Assembly: GCF_000218685.1 (NCBI RefSeq)
Contig: NW_006763297.1
Location: 1,020,249 to 1,084,248, forward strand
Length of the DNA stretch: 64,000 nucleotides
Source of the DNA: Serpula lacrymans var. lacrymans S7.9
Taxonomy: Eukaryota; Basidiomycota; Agaricomycetes; Boletales; Serpulaceae
Reading direction: 5' to 3'
How positions within the stretch are numbered: position 1 is the stretch's first letter; each line of letters begins with the position of its first letter. Of the stretch, positions 22,240 to 34,230 are shown in pieces. The notes beneath the pieces are model-generated. The model was not told where the DNA came from. It worked only from the letters and a program-made list of their open reading frames with translations, and ran no database searches. The position numbers and the translations under genes were made by a program.

Positions 22240-23890
22240 CGATTGATCAAATAAAAAGCTGATGCTTGTATGTGGGATGTATTTCATTGAGAATAAGCGT
22301 AAGACAGACAAGCCAGAGGTAAACCACCAAAATACAGTTAATCATATGCACTGTAATCCACGAATTTCCCCTCCTGTAGCCCAACCCAACAATGATAAAC
22401 GTTGTGAACCGGGTTCCCTGCAGTTGGGTCAAATTGAACTGATAATGTGTTCCATCCGTTCCGCACGGATATACTGTATGGTGAATCCAGCAATCACGTC
22501 CACACCGCCGGCTGAGTCACCATGCTTATATATCCACAGACCTGTGCCCTGCAGTCGAACATTAATTCTGCAAAACGATACCAGAACTGCTGAGATATCC
22601 AGTAGTAATGCGTCGGTGGGATTTACAGCTTGAACGGAGTGTATGAGAGGTCGCATGGTCTTCCTAGTGCCGACCCGAAAAAAAAAACCACGTAGAAACA
22701 GCTGGTGGCTACGTTGTAAGTAAATAGGAATGCCCAGATAGGGGCACTTTACCGTTTATCAGCTACAGGCAAACATTTGGCGCCATGATATCCACGTCCT
22801 GATATAATAACTGGATCCCCTGTCAGCTCGACAGTTACGTTCACAACCGCAGAACTACCAGGAACTGTGCACACAAGCTGACTGTATAATATACCCTAGG
22901 CTGCATTTAACTTTGTGGCAGATGGGGTAGCTGATGTGAAGTATTTGTTACCATGTGTCGTAACACCGATGGTGAAGATCGATAAATCGGAAGAAGTCTC
23001 GAAGGATCCACAGTGCCCCAAACATTTGTGCGTTACACACTACCCAAGGTTGCGAGTTCAGCTCGAAAGCCACTGAACCCATTTACAACAATACAATATT
23101 TAGGGAAGAAATGATTGCGTGGTCCTATCTGGAATGGAAACCTTATAAGGCACTACAAAACACCTGACATAGAAAGAGGGGATTACCTCGATAGAATAAA
23201 AATTGTATGGAAATCGTATGGATGCTGGAGGTATATCACCGGTAGGTTCTACTATGGCTGAGCCCTCCACCGCCCCAACACCCCATTCGAAGAACTAGGG
23301 TTTTTTTATTGATCTGATCATCAAGCACGACGTTGTTGGATGTCATCTGAGCATGGTGTAAGTTGGCACCAGACACGAGACTGTAAATAATAAGATAATT
23401 AGTCTGGGTGGAACCTCTCCAGACCCAAATACCGTATGGTGATAACCGACAGCAAAAGTTTGTGTTGACTACGTACTGGATTGCGAGATGATAGCATTTA
23501 TATATTCCCCAGACCACAGGCAACAATGAACGAGCTGTGACTCAGCGCACCTGTGGTTGGGTAGTTATCCTGATCGGCGGAGAAACTTGGCCTATGATAA
23601 CTTTGAGCTCAGGAATCGGCGATACGACCATAATCAATAAGCGTAGCGGTTGGTGCAGGGCTGCTTGGGCAGTTTTCGTGAAGATGGGCCAGTGGATGCC
23701 AGACCACCTTGCAGACAAGCTGATATAAAACTAAATCGTACAGACCTTGGTAGAGACTAGCTACTGATTGAAAGATCACCAGCTCAGAGCACCTTGGAGG
23801 TTACTTAAGCCTTGGTTAGCGTTCAACTCGAAAATGTACCAGGCGACCCGAACGACCACTGTCAGTGGCCCATCTAGATACGCAGATCAC
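22240..23890 (-). pseudogene. Coding-like debris of an unidentified gene
   Basis: On the minus strand several separated stretches read like exons with plausible splice sites. They include VGAVEGSAIVEPTGDIPPAS followed by a GTAATC donor near 23187, then NHFFPKYCIVVNGFSGFRA (about 23130-23065), SDLSIFTIGVTTHGNKYF (about 22995-22945), CTVPGSSAVVNVTVELTGD (about 22875-22820) and a last frame around 22656-22429. The pieces are not in one frame and a stop lies between two of them. It could be a decayed beta-rich secreted protein gene or an intact gene whose introns I could not resolve. I recognise no family. It fills the space between the divergent SCC2 and DHX33 genes. Confidence 0.35.
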
Positions 23891-23987
23891 TGCGTTAGGT
23901 TAGTGTGAGAATTTTTTTCCCTTTTGGGTAAAATCGTTCTAAAAAAACTGCAATCCACGCTCAGCTCACCGTGACTGTAACCGTCCT

Positions 23988-26487
23988 ATGGCCCAAAAAC
24001 ATGCTGTACTGCAGGAACAACGCAGACAACTACCGATAGCAAAAGGTTGGAAGTCTATTTGGCACATACTATTTGTTCGTAACTAGATCTTGAAACAGGG
24101 AAAGATGCAATAGTACGAGAAATACGTGAAAATGATGTCACGATTCTTCTCGGGGAGACAGGATCTGGCAAGACAACTCGTGAGTCATGCCATTCTCCAC
24201 TAAATCATTCGGTCCCAACTCTCATGAAATTAGAGGTCCCTCAATATCTCTTAGAATCTGGAATAGCTGGTCAAGGCGTGATTGCTATTACACAGCCTCG
24301 AAGAGTGGCTGCAACGTCTTTGGCAGCCCGTGTCGCTGCAGAGCAGAATGTTTCTTTGGGTGGCTTAGTCGGTTATTCTGTCCGTTTTGACGAGTCATTC
24401 GGCACTGAAACGCGCATCAAATATGTCACCGACGGCATGCTTGTGCGTGAGCTTCTATCCGATCCTCTGCTGTCTCGCTACAGCGTGATAGTAGTGGACG
24501 AGGCCCATGAACGGACCATACGTACAGATTTTTTGATCACGAATCTCAAAACCATTCAAGCACATAGGAATGCTGCCATTGACCAGAAGGGAAAGGCCCT
24601 GGCTTCAAAACTCAATCCTCTAAAAATTGTCATCATGAGCGCTACTCTGGACGCCGAGAAATTCAGCCGTTTTTATAACAAGTAATCATAATATGTGGTT
24701 CTCCTAATTTTCTTACCAACCACTACTCAATAGCGCCAGAATCTTATATGTCAAAGGGCGACAACATCCTGTTAAAATTTTCCATACTGCAGTCAGCCAA
24801 TCTGACTATGTGGATGCTGCCCTTCGTACCTTCTTTCAAATTCATATTGACCAGCCCCCTGGCGATGTTCTTATATTCTTGCCGGGTCTGTTGTTCTTTA
24901 TCCTTGTTAGATCAGCGACTCATCCAAGTGATTTAGGTCAAGAAGACATCGAGAGCCTGGACAAATCATTAAAGTTATATGCACAAAGACTTCCTAAAGA
25001 GCGCATGGGTGTATGTTGCCTTACCTGCAACTCAGTGTTTGTTTCTCTCACCTCAATTCCAGGTACTAATATGTCCTATGTATGCGGCCCTACCACCAAA
25101 TCAACAGGCAAAGATATTCTCTAGCACTCCCCCAGATTTTCGCAAATGCATCATGGCTACTAATATCGCTGAAACATCTATCACTATTCCGGGAGTAAGG
25201 TACGTGATTGATACCGGAAAATGTAAAGAAAAACGTTATCTCACTCGCGACACGGGAGGAGGTAGTTATAAATATTCGTTGAAGCTATCAGTTGGCTTAT
25301 TATTCTCTCCAGGGTTCGATACCCTTTTGACTCGAGATGTCACGCAGTCCTCGGCAATGCAACGAGCTGGCCGCGCTGGTCGTGAAGTATGTTTCATCGT
25401 TGTGACAGCGTGCAAGGGCTGAACATGAGTCAGGGACCTGGTTTTTGTTTTCGACTGTACACTGAAGACGCCTTTAGCTCAATGGCAGTTTCCGCAGAGC
25501 CAGAGATCCGTCGGTGTAGCCTTACAACTAGTTTGCTCCAGCTGAAGTGCCTCGGCCAAGACCTGGAATCAATGGACTTTTTAGATAGGCCGGATATGGA
25601 AGCTAGTACGCATGATCCCTCATGTGCCTTGGTTTATGCTGCGATATTTATCTTTGTCAGTTTTTGCTGCCCTCAAGACTCTTTTTCTTTTAGGAGCTTT
25701 GGACAAGGCTAAGGCATTGACTAGTTTGGGTCGGGAGATGGCATCTTTTCCTTTGGAGCCCTACCTGGCGAAGGTCGTACTTGCGTCTCGAAGTCATGGA
25801 TGTACTTCGGAGGTTCTGGACATCGTTTCGCTCTTATCGTCGTCATCCAAGTTATTCACCGACGTGTCTGACCAGCGTGAAACCATAGCTGAAGCACGAA
25901 GGAAATTTCGTCATAATAGTGGTGATCATATGACTATGCTCAATGTTATGCGATCGTACCAAGAGGTAGCAGCAGTAGAACTTAAAAATGGTCGAAAGGA
26001 GTGGTGTCGCCAACACTTTGTAAACGAGCGTACACTCGCAGAAGCACTCAAGATCCGAGAGCAGCTACGTTTAACGTGCCAGCGCCATGGGGTAGATTGG
26101 CATTTCTCGTGTAAAGATACTGATGAACCAATTCTACGATGTTTTGTGCTTGGTCTTGCTCAGCACTCGGCTTTCCTTCAACCCGATGGGTCTTACAAAC
26201 AAACTATGGGTCACGCGGTGAGTTGTCGTCCTGTCTACAGTTTTTTTTCATTCACTGACTTATCGTAAGATAATCAAAATTCACCCGAGCTCGACGTTGT
26301 GTGACAAGAAAGCACCTGCCATCATATTTGATGAACTAGTGAGACTTCCGACTTCTCTATTCTATGTACTTATCTAACAATCGCATAGGTCTATACAAGT
26401 CAGATATATGCACGAGGTGTATCCTCTGTGCCGAAAAGCTTCTTTATGGATGATGCTACTATCATGATGTCGTCGAAAGGGATCTAG
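23988..26487 (+). CDS. DEAH-box RNA helicase, DHX33/Dhr2 family
   Basis: DEAH helicases of the Dhr2/DHX33 group act in the nucleolus on pre-rRNA. ATG at 23988 begins MAQKHAVLQEQRRQLPIAKG; after a 53-bp intron come motif I (LLGETGSGKTT, about 24155), motif Ia (TQPRRVAAT, 24290), TDGMLVREL, motif II (DEAH at about 24499, VVDEAHERT), SAT (about 24640), ILIFLPG-type IVa (24870), motif V (TNIAETSITI, about 25160) and motif VI (QRAGRAGRE, about 25360). The helicase-associated and OB-fold tail follows, with WCRQHFVNERTLAEALKIRE and IKIHPSSTLCDKKAPAIIFDELVYTSQIYARG, here given in overlapping family order at 26005-26430, ending at TAG 26485-26487. About nine short introns. An in-frame stop lies upstream of the ATG, though an extra 5' exon cannot be excluded. 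DHX35 is the main alternative; the tail fits DHX33/Dhr2 better. Confidence 0.85.
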
Positions 26488-26659
26488 AATACCAATTGTT
26501 TACCACCTTCACACATTAGGTTGACTAGAATAAGAGGATTAATAGAGAACCCTGAAAGGATCAAAGTGTACGTTTATTAGGATGTCGTAATGAAGTTGAA
26601 CTAGTGATGTTGTTCGGCGACATACGTGAGGCCTGAGTGAGGTGCGACATTCGGGTTAA

Positions 26660-29600
26660 TTATGTCTTCCTTCTTTTATTCACATTGCCGCCTTCCCCTT
26701 CTGCCTCGCGTTTATTTTTCATGCCTGCAATCCGCATATGACCCTTTCGCCTTTCTTTTTCTTTCTCTTCTTTTTTACCTTCCTCTTTTGCTACTTTCTT
26801 TTTATGTCCTTCTCTCCTCTCGTGCTGCTTTTCTTTGCGCCGTGCTACCTGGTCCTTTCGTAACGCTCGAATCTGCTGTAGCAAAGCAACTGCTTTCTTT
26901 TCCTCTGGCTCTCTGATAACCGCCCGTTTTTGCAGATACGTCTGTCGACGCTGAGGCTTCATAATTTTCGGTTTTGATGCATATGGTAATGCTGCCTGCA
27001 GTTTCTTAGGGATTCTTAGAGCGTTGAAACGCCGTGCAGGGCGATCTACAGGCTTGTAAGTCGAGTTTACATTGAGATGCGTCTTCAAGCCTTCGTCTTG
27101 ACGTATTTGTCCTGTCAAACGCATTCCTGCCCAACGATCCTTGTCGGATAACAGTAAGGATGTCACAGGATTATAGAATTTTCGAGGCTCAATGGAGTAC
27201 CAAGCACGTAGGAAGATAATATCTGTACAATTATCAGTACTCTGCTTGATGCAAAATATCAAGGAACTTACCGCTCATCAAAACCTTGTCCTCAAATGTC
27301 GCACGGAAAGCCCCCTCCGGTTTTGCTAGTCCCTTTTTAATCTGACCTCTGATACCGGACACCGTCTTGATATTTGCTCCTTCAAACTTAGCAACTTCGA
27401 GAGCGCTGGTGAACATGTCCTTGATAAAGGCGGTGTTCTTGAAGATCTTGTATGGAACCCCAGTCAACTTTAGTTTCTTCACTATCTTAGCAGACCGGTC
27501 TATATCGAGGACGACGCCGGTAGCCGATATTCGAAATGCAGCAGTTTCTCCATTGAGGGAATTGAATGCACAAAAGCCAGTGTTAGGAAGAGCAACTGGA
27601 CCATAAAACGTCGCATAGCAGTGCATATGCTCTGGGGTATATTTCAGCATGCGCATTCTGATAGAGTGATCATCCAGAGAATATATCGGAATACTTTGGA
27701 AACGCCGCCAGCCGACCGAAAAAATAAGGGGATCGTTTGTTTTGAGCGTTTTGGTAAACCACCGATGGCGTTTGATGCGAACCTGAACATATCCAAACCG
27801 CTCTTCCGCAGGAAGAAGGCCCCCAACCACGATGGGATACATAGGATCAAAATGTTCAATCATTTCGCATGGCACCTGTGTGAGCTCTAGGCGTAAGTAG
27901 GTACCAGGGCGATAACCCTCCACAAGCGCTCGAGTCTCCGTGCTAACGTTTTCAAATTCTACGCGATTTAACTGAAGCTGTCGATTCATCTCTTCTTTTT
28001 TTTCGTCGTAAAAATCCATTTTTGTAGCCTCGGGATCGTCGTATTGCTCGTTGAACTTGCGCTTTAGCTCCTCTTTCTTTGCGGCAAGCTGGGCAGAGTG
28101 ATCTTGTCCAGCAACATCAGGAAGAGATGCGTTCGCTTCTAGGTCCTCAAAATCGCCACCATCTATATCTTCATATTGTTCGGCTGGATTGTCTCCTGTA
28201 GACCCACTCTTCTCTCCAGTGATGAACAGGCTACGTATTGAGTCTAGGAGCGCCGTATCCGCCCAATTCGAAAGATCCTCCAGAAGCTCCTTAGACATAT
28301 CCAGAGAATCACCAGGTACGTGGTTGGCTTCTCGTATACTGAAAAAATCATCTCCATCATCGAGTTTGCTGATGGCAGATGATGCATCAACGCCGCTGGT
28401 GACAATCTGATGGGGAGACAGTTTACTAGAATATATCAGGGCCATCCAGTCTTTTTTTTGCTTATGGGAATGAAGTTGGAAGAATTCGCTGGCCTTGACC
28501 GAAAGATTCGACTTCCATGCAGGAGCTTCTTCATCGAAGGGCTTTTCGTCGCCATCGGTATCACTTGGAGCATCCCATTGTTCGTTATCTACGCGAACCA
28601 CCCCCCCGATTGACCCGTCACGGTGATCATCGTCGTGTCCTAATTCAGAGTCGCTGTCGGCAAACTCCACGGTATTAGCATCACGCCTATTTGATGATCT
28701 ATGCCGTATCGGTCGAGCAACTTTGCGGAGGGTCGACCGACCATGATTCTCAGTGCCCCCATGGGCCAACATCCCAGCCTCATCTTCCCCTTCGTCATCG
28801 TCATCGTCATCCTGAGTCACGTCATCTTCATCCGAGGAATGCTCACTCCCTCCTGAATCTATATCGTCCAACTCAGAATCTTCCTCGTCGCTGCCAACTC
28901 CCTCTTCCTCGTTATGTTCAAGTATTGGGTCAACCGAGATAGGATTGGATGAGGACCCAAAGAGTCGGATACTGCCGCGTGCGATGTTGTCTTCAAGCGT
29001 AGCGTCAACGTCTTGAAGGTCCATCACCATTTGCTCCCCTTCACCTTGGGGAACTGTGTGACATTTATATCAGAACTTGTACTGGTATCAAAGAGACCAT
29101 GAACTCACTATCGGTGTTACCACGTGTAAAGCTACCAGGAACGTTGATCCAAACAGAGTCTTTATCAAACACGACACCACCTACATCGCTCATTGGAGCA
29201 TGCACGAGAAGCTTCTGCTTTTCACTCAATTTTCTCCTCTTCTCTGAGTCAGCATCAGGTAAAGGACAGGGATCGCCCAGAACCGATATACTCTTTAAGT
29301 CTAGATCACCAACACCGGGGATGTGTACCTTTGTTCCGAGACGCAAATTTGTGCCGCGAAGGTAGCCATATAGCGTTACAGTGCGGTCGCACTTTCCTTT
29401 CGAGGACCGTATCAACTCTCGTGAAGTGAGATCCTCAACGCGATCAGCGAGTAGGTAGGGGTGGCTGTTACGAAATACGAGAGGACGAAACTTCATCACG
29501 CTAATGAAGCGAGATAGATTGAGAATTTCGGTGTCGGGGTAACGACCATTGAGGACTCCAGATAGATAGAAAAGTTTGGCACCTTGATAAATTTCGGTCC

Positions 29601-30295
29601 AAAATCGTTTTTTTAGTGCTTTTTTCGTAGCACTTAAAGTCGCCGCCTTCTTGATGAGATCGAGGTGGGAAAGAATGCCAATGACTTTAGGAAATCCGTG
29701 GGACTGCAGTACGTTTAGAAATTCAAAAGTTTCCTAAAGTCATGCCTTAGATATGGATAGCTCTTGCTGTGAGTGTACATACCATTTCAAAACCATACGA
29801 ACCGTCGATCATTAAGAGTACAAGATCAGCTACTTTTCCGACGTCAATCATGGAGTTTATGTCGTTGTTACATTCAAAGAAGGTTAGCCTCCGCTTTTTC
29901 CCACTGACAACGGTGACAGGCCCTTTGATATCATGGAGGGTTTGCTTGGTATGCCGGCGCACCAAGCTTTTGAGTAATGTAGATTTGCCTACGCCTGGAG
30001 GGCCGACAATAGCGACGACAACGGGTGGTGGATCGTCATCTGGAGTACGGTTTACCAAAGGGACGTGGAGGCGGGTTTGATCACGTTCGGCGTTCCGTCG
30101 ACCTTGACGGTCTGCTCGTCGCCCAGACCTGGGAGCAAATGCCTGGGCGGCTATGTGTTATGTTTGTTATGTAAAATAGGTACAAAATGGACATACCTTT
30201 TCGTTGTAGCCTTGTGTGTGCTTGCCATGGCCCTTCTTCTCTGCCTTGCTGCCTGACTGGGCAGGACGATGGGCTTTGTGTGTCTGACCTTCCAT
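26660..30295 (-). CDS. BMS1: Ribosome biogenesis GTPase BMS1
   Basis: Bms1 is the GTPase of the small-subunit processome; with Rcl1 it drives early 18S rRNA processing in the nucleolus. ATG at 30293-30295 gives [20 protein letters not shown]. The P-loop [14 protein letters not shown] lies at about 29960-30000, followed by an [20 protein letters not shown] switch block and a GILSHLD G4-type motif. The AARP2CN domain runs through [20 protein letters not shown] (about 29495). Next comes a long acidic region ([20 protein letters not shown], about 28895) and the C-terminal RIBIOP/DUF663 domain ([40 protein letters not shown]). The Lys/Glu-rich tail ends NKRRKT at 26660. Introns interrupt near 30160, 29745, 29070 and 27240. 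The length and domain order are those of full-length Bms1. The stop codon is 172 bp from the convergent DHX33 stop. Confidence 0.95.
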
Positions 30296-30514
30296 GGTGT
30301 AAGGAGACAGTCGGAACCCAAGCTTAAGGTTTAGCAAAAAGATATTATATGATCACGTGGTCGACGCGTTCGCGGTGTTTGGCAGTTTGGTTTCACTGTC
30401 CGCCATTATCCCTTGAGCTATCTCTTCTTCACTCTTTTCCTCGCCGTATACGCTGTGTCCACCCGCTACACTCGCCCAAGTCAAATTGCTGCCTTGCCTC
30501 CTGCGACACCCACA
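30296..30514. promoter_or_regulatory. Compact divergent promoter, BMS1 / Cep57-like
   Basis: Only 219 bp separate the two divergent start codons. A CACGTG E-box (30354-30359, bHLH-type site) lies near the middle. No TATA box is evident on either side. Regulation from a shared site is inferred from spacing only. Confidence 0.55.
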
Positions 30515-33500
30515 ATGAAAAAGCGATTTTCTAATCTCGAGTTCAGCATTCCCGGCGACGAGCTCGAACACCATCGTATACAACTGGAGAACAACCTGCA
30601 GCATACAGACTTTTCGTTGCATCTCTCTTCTGCTCCTGACGATCCAGTTTCTGAAAGCGGCTCGGTGGAGTATCCAAGGCATACCTCAGCGCCATCACCC
30701 TTCTCCGCATTTGCCTCGTTCGATAATCCTTCTCGCGACAACCTTGACTTTGACAGTCATAGCCATTTGCATGCATGGTCTTACCACGACGAGGACGGTG
30801 TCAACCCATATGGTGCTGAGACTATGTCCACAGCTGCCCATCACGCAAGTGCTCTCACTCTAAGTGCTGGCCTTGGTGGAAGAGGCGGGAGGAGGGATGT
30901 TAGCCTCTCTAACGCTGAGTACGACCCGGATCGCCCATTGCAGCAGATCATCGAGGGAATGAATGGTCAATTAAGTGCTATAGATAGCCACTATCATACA
31001 AAGTCTGGGATGCAGGTGAGTTATCTTTTTCCTAACTTTCCTTGGCGCGGAGTCAGGCCTATGCCACAGATGCTGATGTGTCATGTAGGTGGGGAGCAAC
31101 TTTACTTTTGACCCTCTAGTGGTAGATAATACTAGCGACATTGATCGAATTCTCCCATCCGGGCATGCTGCCAGTTTAACTTCACTTGCTGTTCGCTTGC
31201 GCTCTCCCAATTCTTCTGCGGATTCTTCATCAACTGAATCCGATGGATTACGTGTTGTATCGCCTCGTCCCAGACTGTCCGATACTCTCCACCGCGTCTC
31301 ATTCTCTCCCAAGAGGCCTCGTAATGGTAATGTTCATTCCCGTGTCTCATCACAGTCGTCGCTTCATGGTCAGACCCGTGCGTCTATACATCCTTCCGTT
31401 TCAAGGAACTCCGAAGCTGGACGACGGCACTCGAGTTCTCATTCAAAAGGAACAGGCAATGAACACCACGCGTCATCTCATTCTCGGATCCATGCTGATC
31501 CTGACTATGCTCCAGGTCGACGAGGTGAGAGTCGGGCGGGACCCCTTCAGCCTGAAGTACTCGTCCAGCCTCCTACTCCATCTGCTACTAGCTCCAAGTT
31601 TACAAGGATGGCCAGAGACTTGGCGAGAGAGATCCAAGAGGAGCAGAGCCACCGCACTGTAGACTTGAACGCCAGCACTGTTACCAGTGCGTCAAAAAAC
31701 CTACCCATGCGAGGTGATAGGAAACAGAAGATGAATCGAAATCCTTTTGGCAGCATCGTGAATCACTCTGGTACTGAAGTCATGGCTGATGAAGCACACT
31801 CAATTCGCGACTTTTCCAAAACATCTCACAGGCGCTTGCATTTACCTGACGTAACCGGTTTAACGAGTGCTGTAGCCTCTCCCGCGAAGAATATAACTGA
31901 ACGATACGGTGTATCCGGTGGCCATGAGCAGATGGAGATAGAAGGTAGATTTCAATCACAACATAAATAAGCTTCATTCCTGATACCTAAGTTTCAGCGC
32001 GCCTCATAGCGTCTCTCAATGCTTTACATTCAAGGCTAGCTCAACTCGAGTCCCAGAATAGTATTGCGCGTCGTCGAGTGCGGGAGCTAGAGCTGGAACT
32101 TGAGCAGTGCAAGGACGACGTAGCTAAAGAGCGGACTCGTGTGATGGCAAGAGAGGAGCTTGTCCCTCAATCCCGGCGGTCTAATAGACCGGAAAATTCT
32201 GGAAAGGACAGGCAACGGAGCCTCGACGGATCAAACATTACGATGGACAGGTATCGGGAAGTCGTAGAAGAGAAAAAAGGTAAGTCGACAGATGGTTCAT
32301 CTGAGAGCGACACTGAGCATGATTGAAGCTTTGGAGGCTCTAATCGCCAGCCTGAGGTTGCATCTCACTCGACTAACGACCGACTTGTCATATCAACAGC
32401 AGATATTGGGTGAACTCCGCTCTCTGCGCGAGTCGGATGCGAAAACACTGGCAGAAAAGTCACAGGAGATAAATCAGCTCAGGGAAGAGGTGGAGCGTCT
32501 GGCTGGGGAGATAGAAGTTTTAAGGGGGGTGGTGGAAGAGGGCTTACAGGAAAGGCGGTTAGTCAGAGAACAGCTTTCCATGAGGGCACCCGATCAACCG
32601 ATTGGCGCTCTGAATCAGCAGCAAGGCGAGCTTGAAAGTCAAAGGGCCGAAGCTGAAGAAGACGACAGTTCTAGTCGACCTCAAAGTCCTGTCATTCGAC
32701 GTGCTACGCCAACACCCAGACGAGCGTCGTTTTCCCGAGTGCATTCCCCCAATGGAACAAATATTATGAATAGGCCCCCGAGCAGTTTGTCTTCCTCCCA
32801 TGCTGGATCCTCTCGCCCATTCGTTGACCCAGAAGAACTGGATCGTATCTCCGTGGAACTGGAGGAGCGGAGATCGGATCGATCGTCTTCATCATCGCGT
32901 ACAAATTCACGGGTCCAGGACCATTCTGCAGCCCTCGATGTCGATCAGCGCATCACATCGTCCCGCAGAACCAGTACTAATGGCAGTGTACGCTCGGGTA
33001 ACAGGAGCGCCCGCGAAAGTGTGCGGGGGTTTGGATCAGAGGGCGTTAGTGTACCCGAGCGAGGCGACGATGTTGATTTCCTCACTCGTTCAAAGCTGCA
33101 CCACCAGGACGACGATATAGCGCAGCCCCTTCCAGCTGTCCCTGGTAGAAGCGCTCAGCACGAGAAGATTACTCAGATTCAGCGGAGTGCGGGAAGTGAT
33201 CCAGTCACACCGTTTCCCCGAATCAGGTCTGGTCACCTTGAGCGTCTCTTCTTCTCCGCTCCCGAGCACAACGCAAAAACATGTACAGTTTGTCATAGGC
33301 GTCGTCGGCCGCTTTCCGGTCCAAAGTCGTCATTTGAACCCCGGCCTCCTAAGGCCCATGTTGAAGTGGAAGATAACGACGAAGGATTTCATGAGGGGTC
33401 TGAAAGCGATGCACACCAACATGGTGACACCGGTGTTGGTGCAAAAGACAAAGGTAAACAACTTGAACACGACGCCCTCCAGTCTTATGGTTCCTACGAA

Positions 33501-33987
33501 GAATTATGTTCAAGAGATGCCCTTCCTCCCCAAACCGTCCTTTCCAGGGTATTGAGGGAGTTAGAAGACGATTTCGCGCACTATAAAAGGTTTGTTCTCA
33601 ATCACGAACGGTATCAGCTCTGTAATTGACTCGGTCGTCCTAGCATCTATGTTGAGTTAGCAGATCAATATCGTCTAATGGATGCTGTATCAAATGTCCC
33701 GAAAAGAAACACCTTGGCGGAACATCTCAGAGAAGTGATTGATATTTTGGAACGCAAGGTCAGTTAGTGGTACGCTCTTCGGAAAATACAGACCCCTAAC
33801 GACTTGGAAACAGGGCGATCAAATCGCGTCTTTGTATGATCTTCTTGCATTTAAGGATAAACCAGTAGCAGCCGGCGCTGGAAAGACCCACAATCACCCC
33901 CGTCAAGGCACAACTATACCAGGCTCGCACCAATACACTCATGCTGTAGTGCAGGGCTCCAAAGACGGCCTACATGTTCACGCATAG
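30515..33987 (+). CDS. Cep57/Ppc89-like centrosome-spindle pole body protein
   Basis: The predicted protein combines two features of Cep57-related proteins. A coiled-coil resembling the Cep57 centrosome-localisation domain starts in the exon at about 32000 (LNALHSRLAQLESQNSIARR, RVRELELELEQCKDD) and continues in later coiled coils. A C-terminal microtubule-binding domain spans about 33538-33870 (LSRVLRELEDDFAHYKR, then IYVELADQYRLMDAVSN, LAEHLREVIDILERK and GDQIASLYDLLAFKDKP). In S. pombe, Ppc89 of this type anchors the septation network at the spindle pole body. The N-terminal half is Ser/Pro/His-rich and disordered. A CTVCHRRRR cysteine pair sits near 33285. Start ATG 30515-30517 (MKKRFSNLEFSIP) is the first in frame. 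There are about six introns. The protein ends GSKDGLHVHA at 33987. Confidence 0.8.
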
Positions 33988-34230
33988 TTCTTCAATAGTG
34001 TTATCCATAATAGATACCTCAACATCAACCTATCATACTGTGTATCAAGCTGTCTATATCTATATATTTAACAAACTTGAAATTGAATCCACACACTGGC
34101 ACTATCCGAGTCGGAGTAGTTACTGGGATTTGGAGATTGAAGTGGGTAGTTACATTCAACCAGATTGAAGGTGGCTTATCTTAGAGAGGTTGCTCACTCA
34201 CACGAATTTCAAGCTGAAACCCGCAAGACC
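33988..34230. other. Spacer between two same-strand genes
   Basis: This 243-bp AT-rich stretch (with TATATCTATATATTTAA near 34051) must hold the end of the Cep57-like transcript and the promoter of the epoxide hydrolase. No other feature is seen. Confidence 0.45.

Noticed and set aside
25310..25325. GGGTTCGATACCC, resembling a tRNA T-arm
   Set aside because: It lies in a conserved exon region of the DEAH helicase and no acceptor stem or A box is placed correctly.
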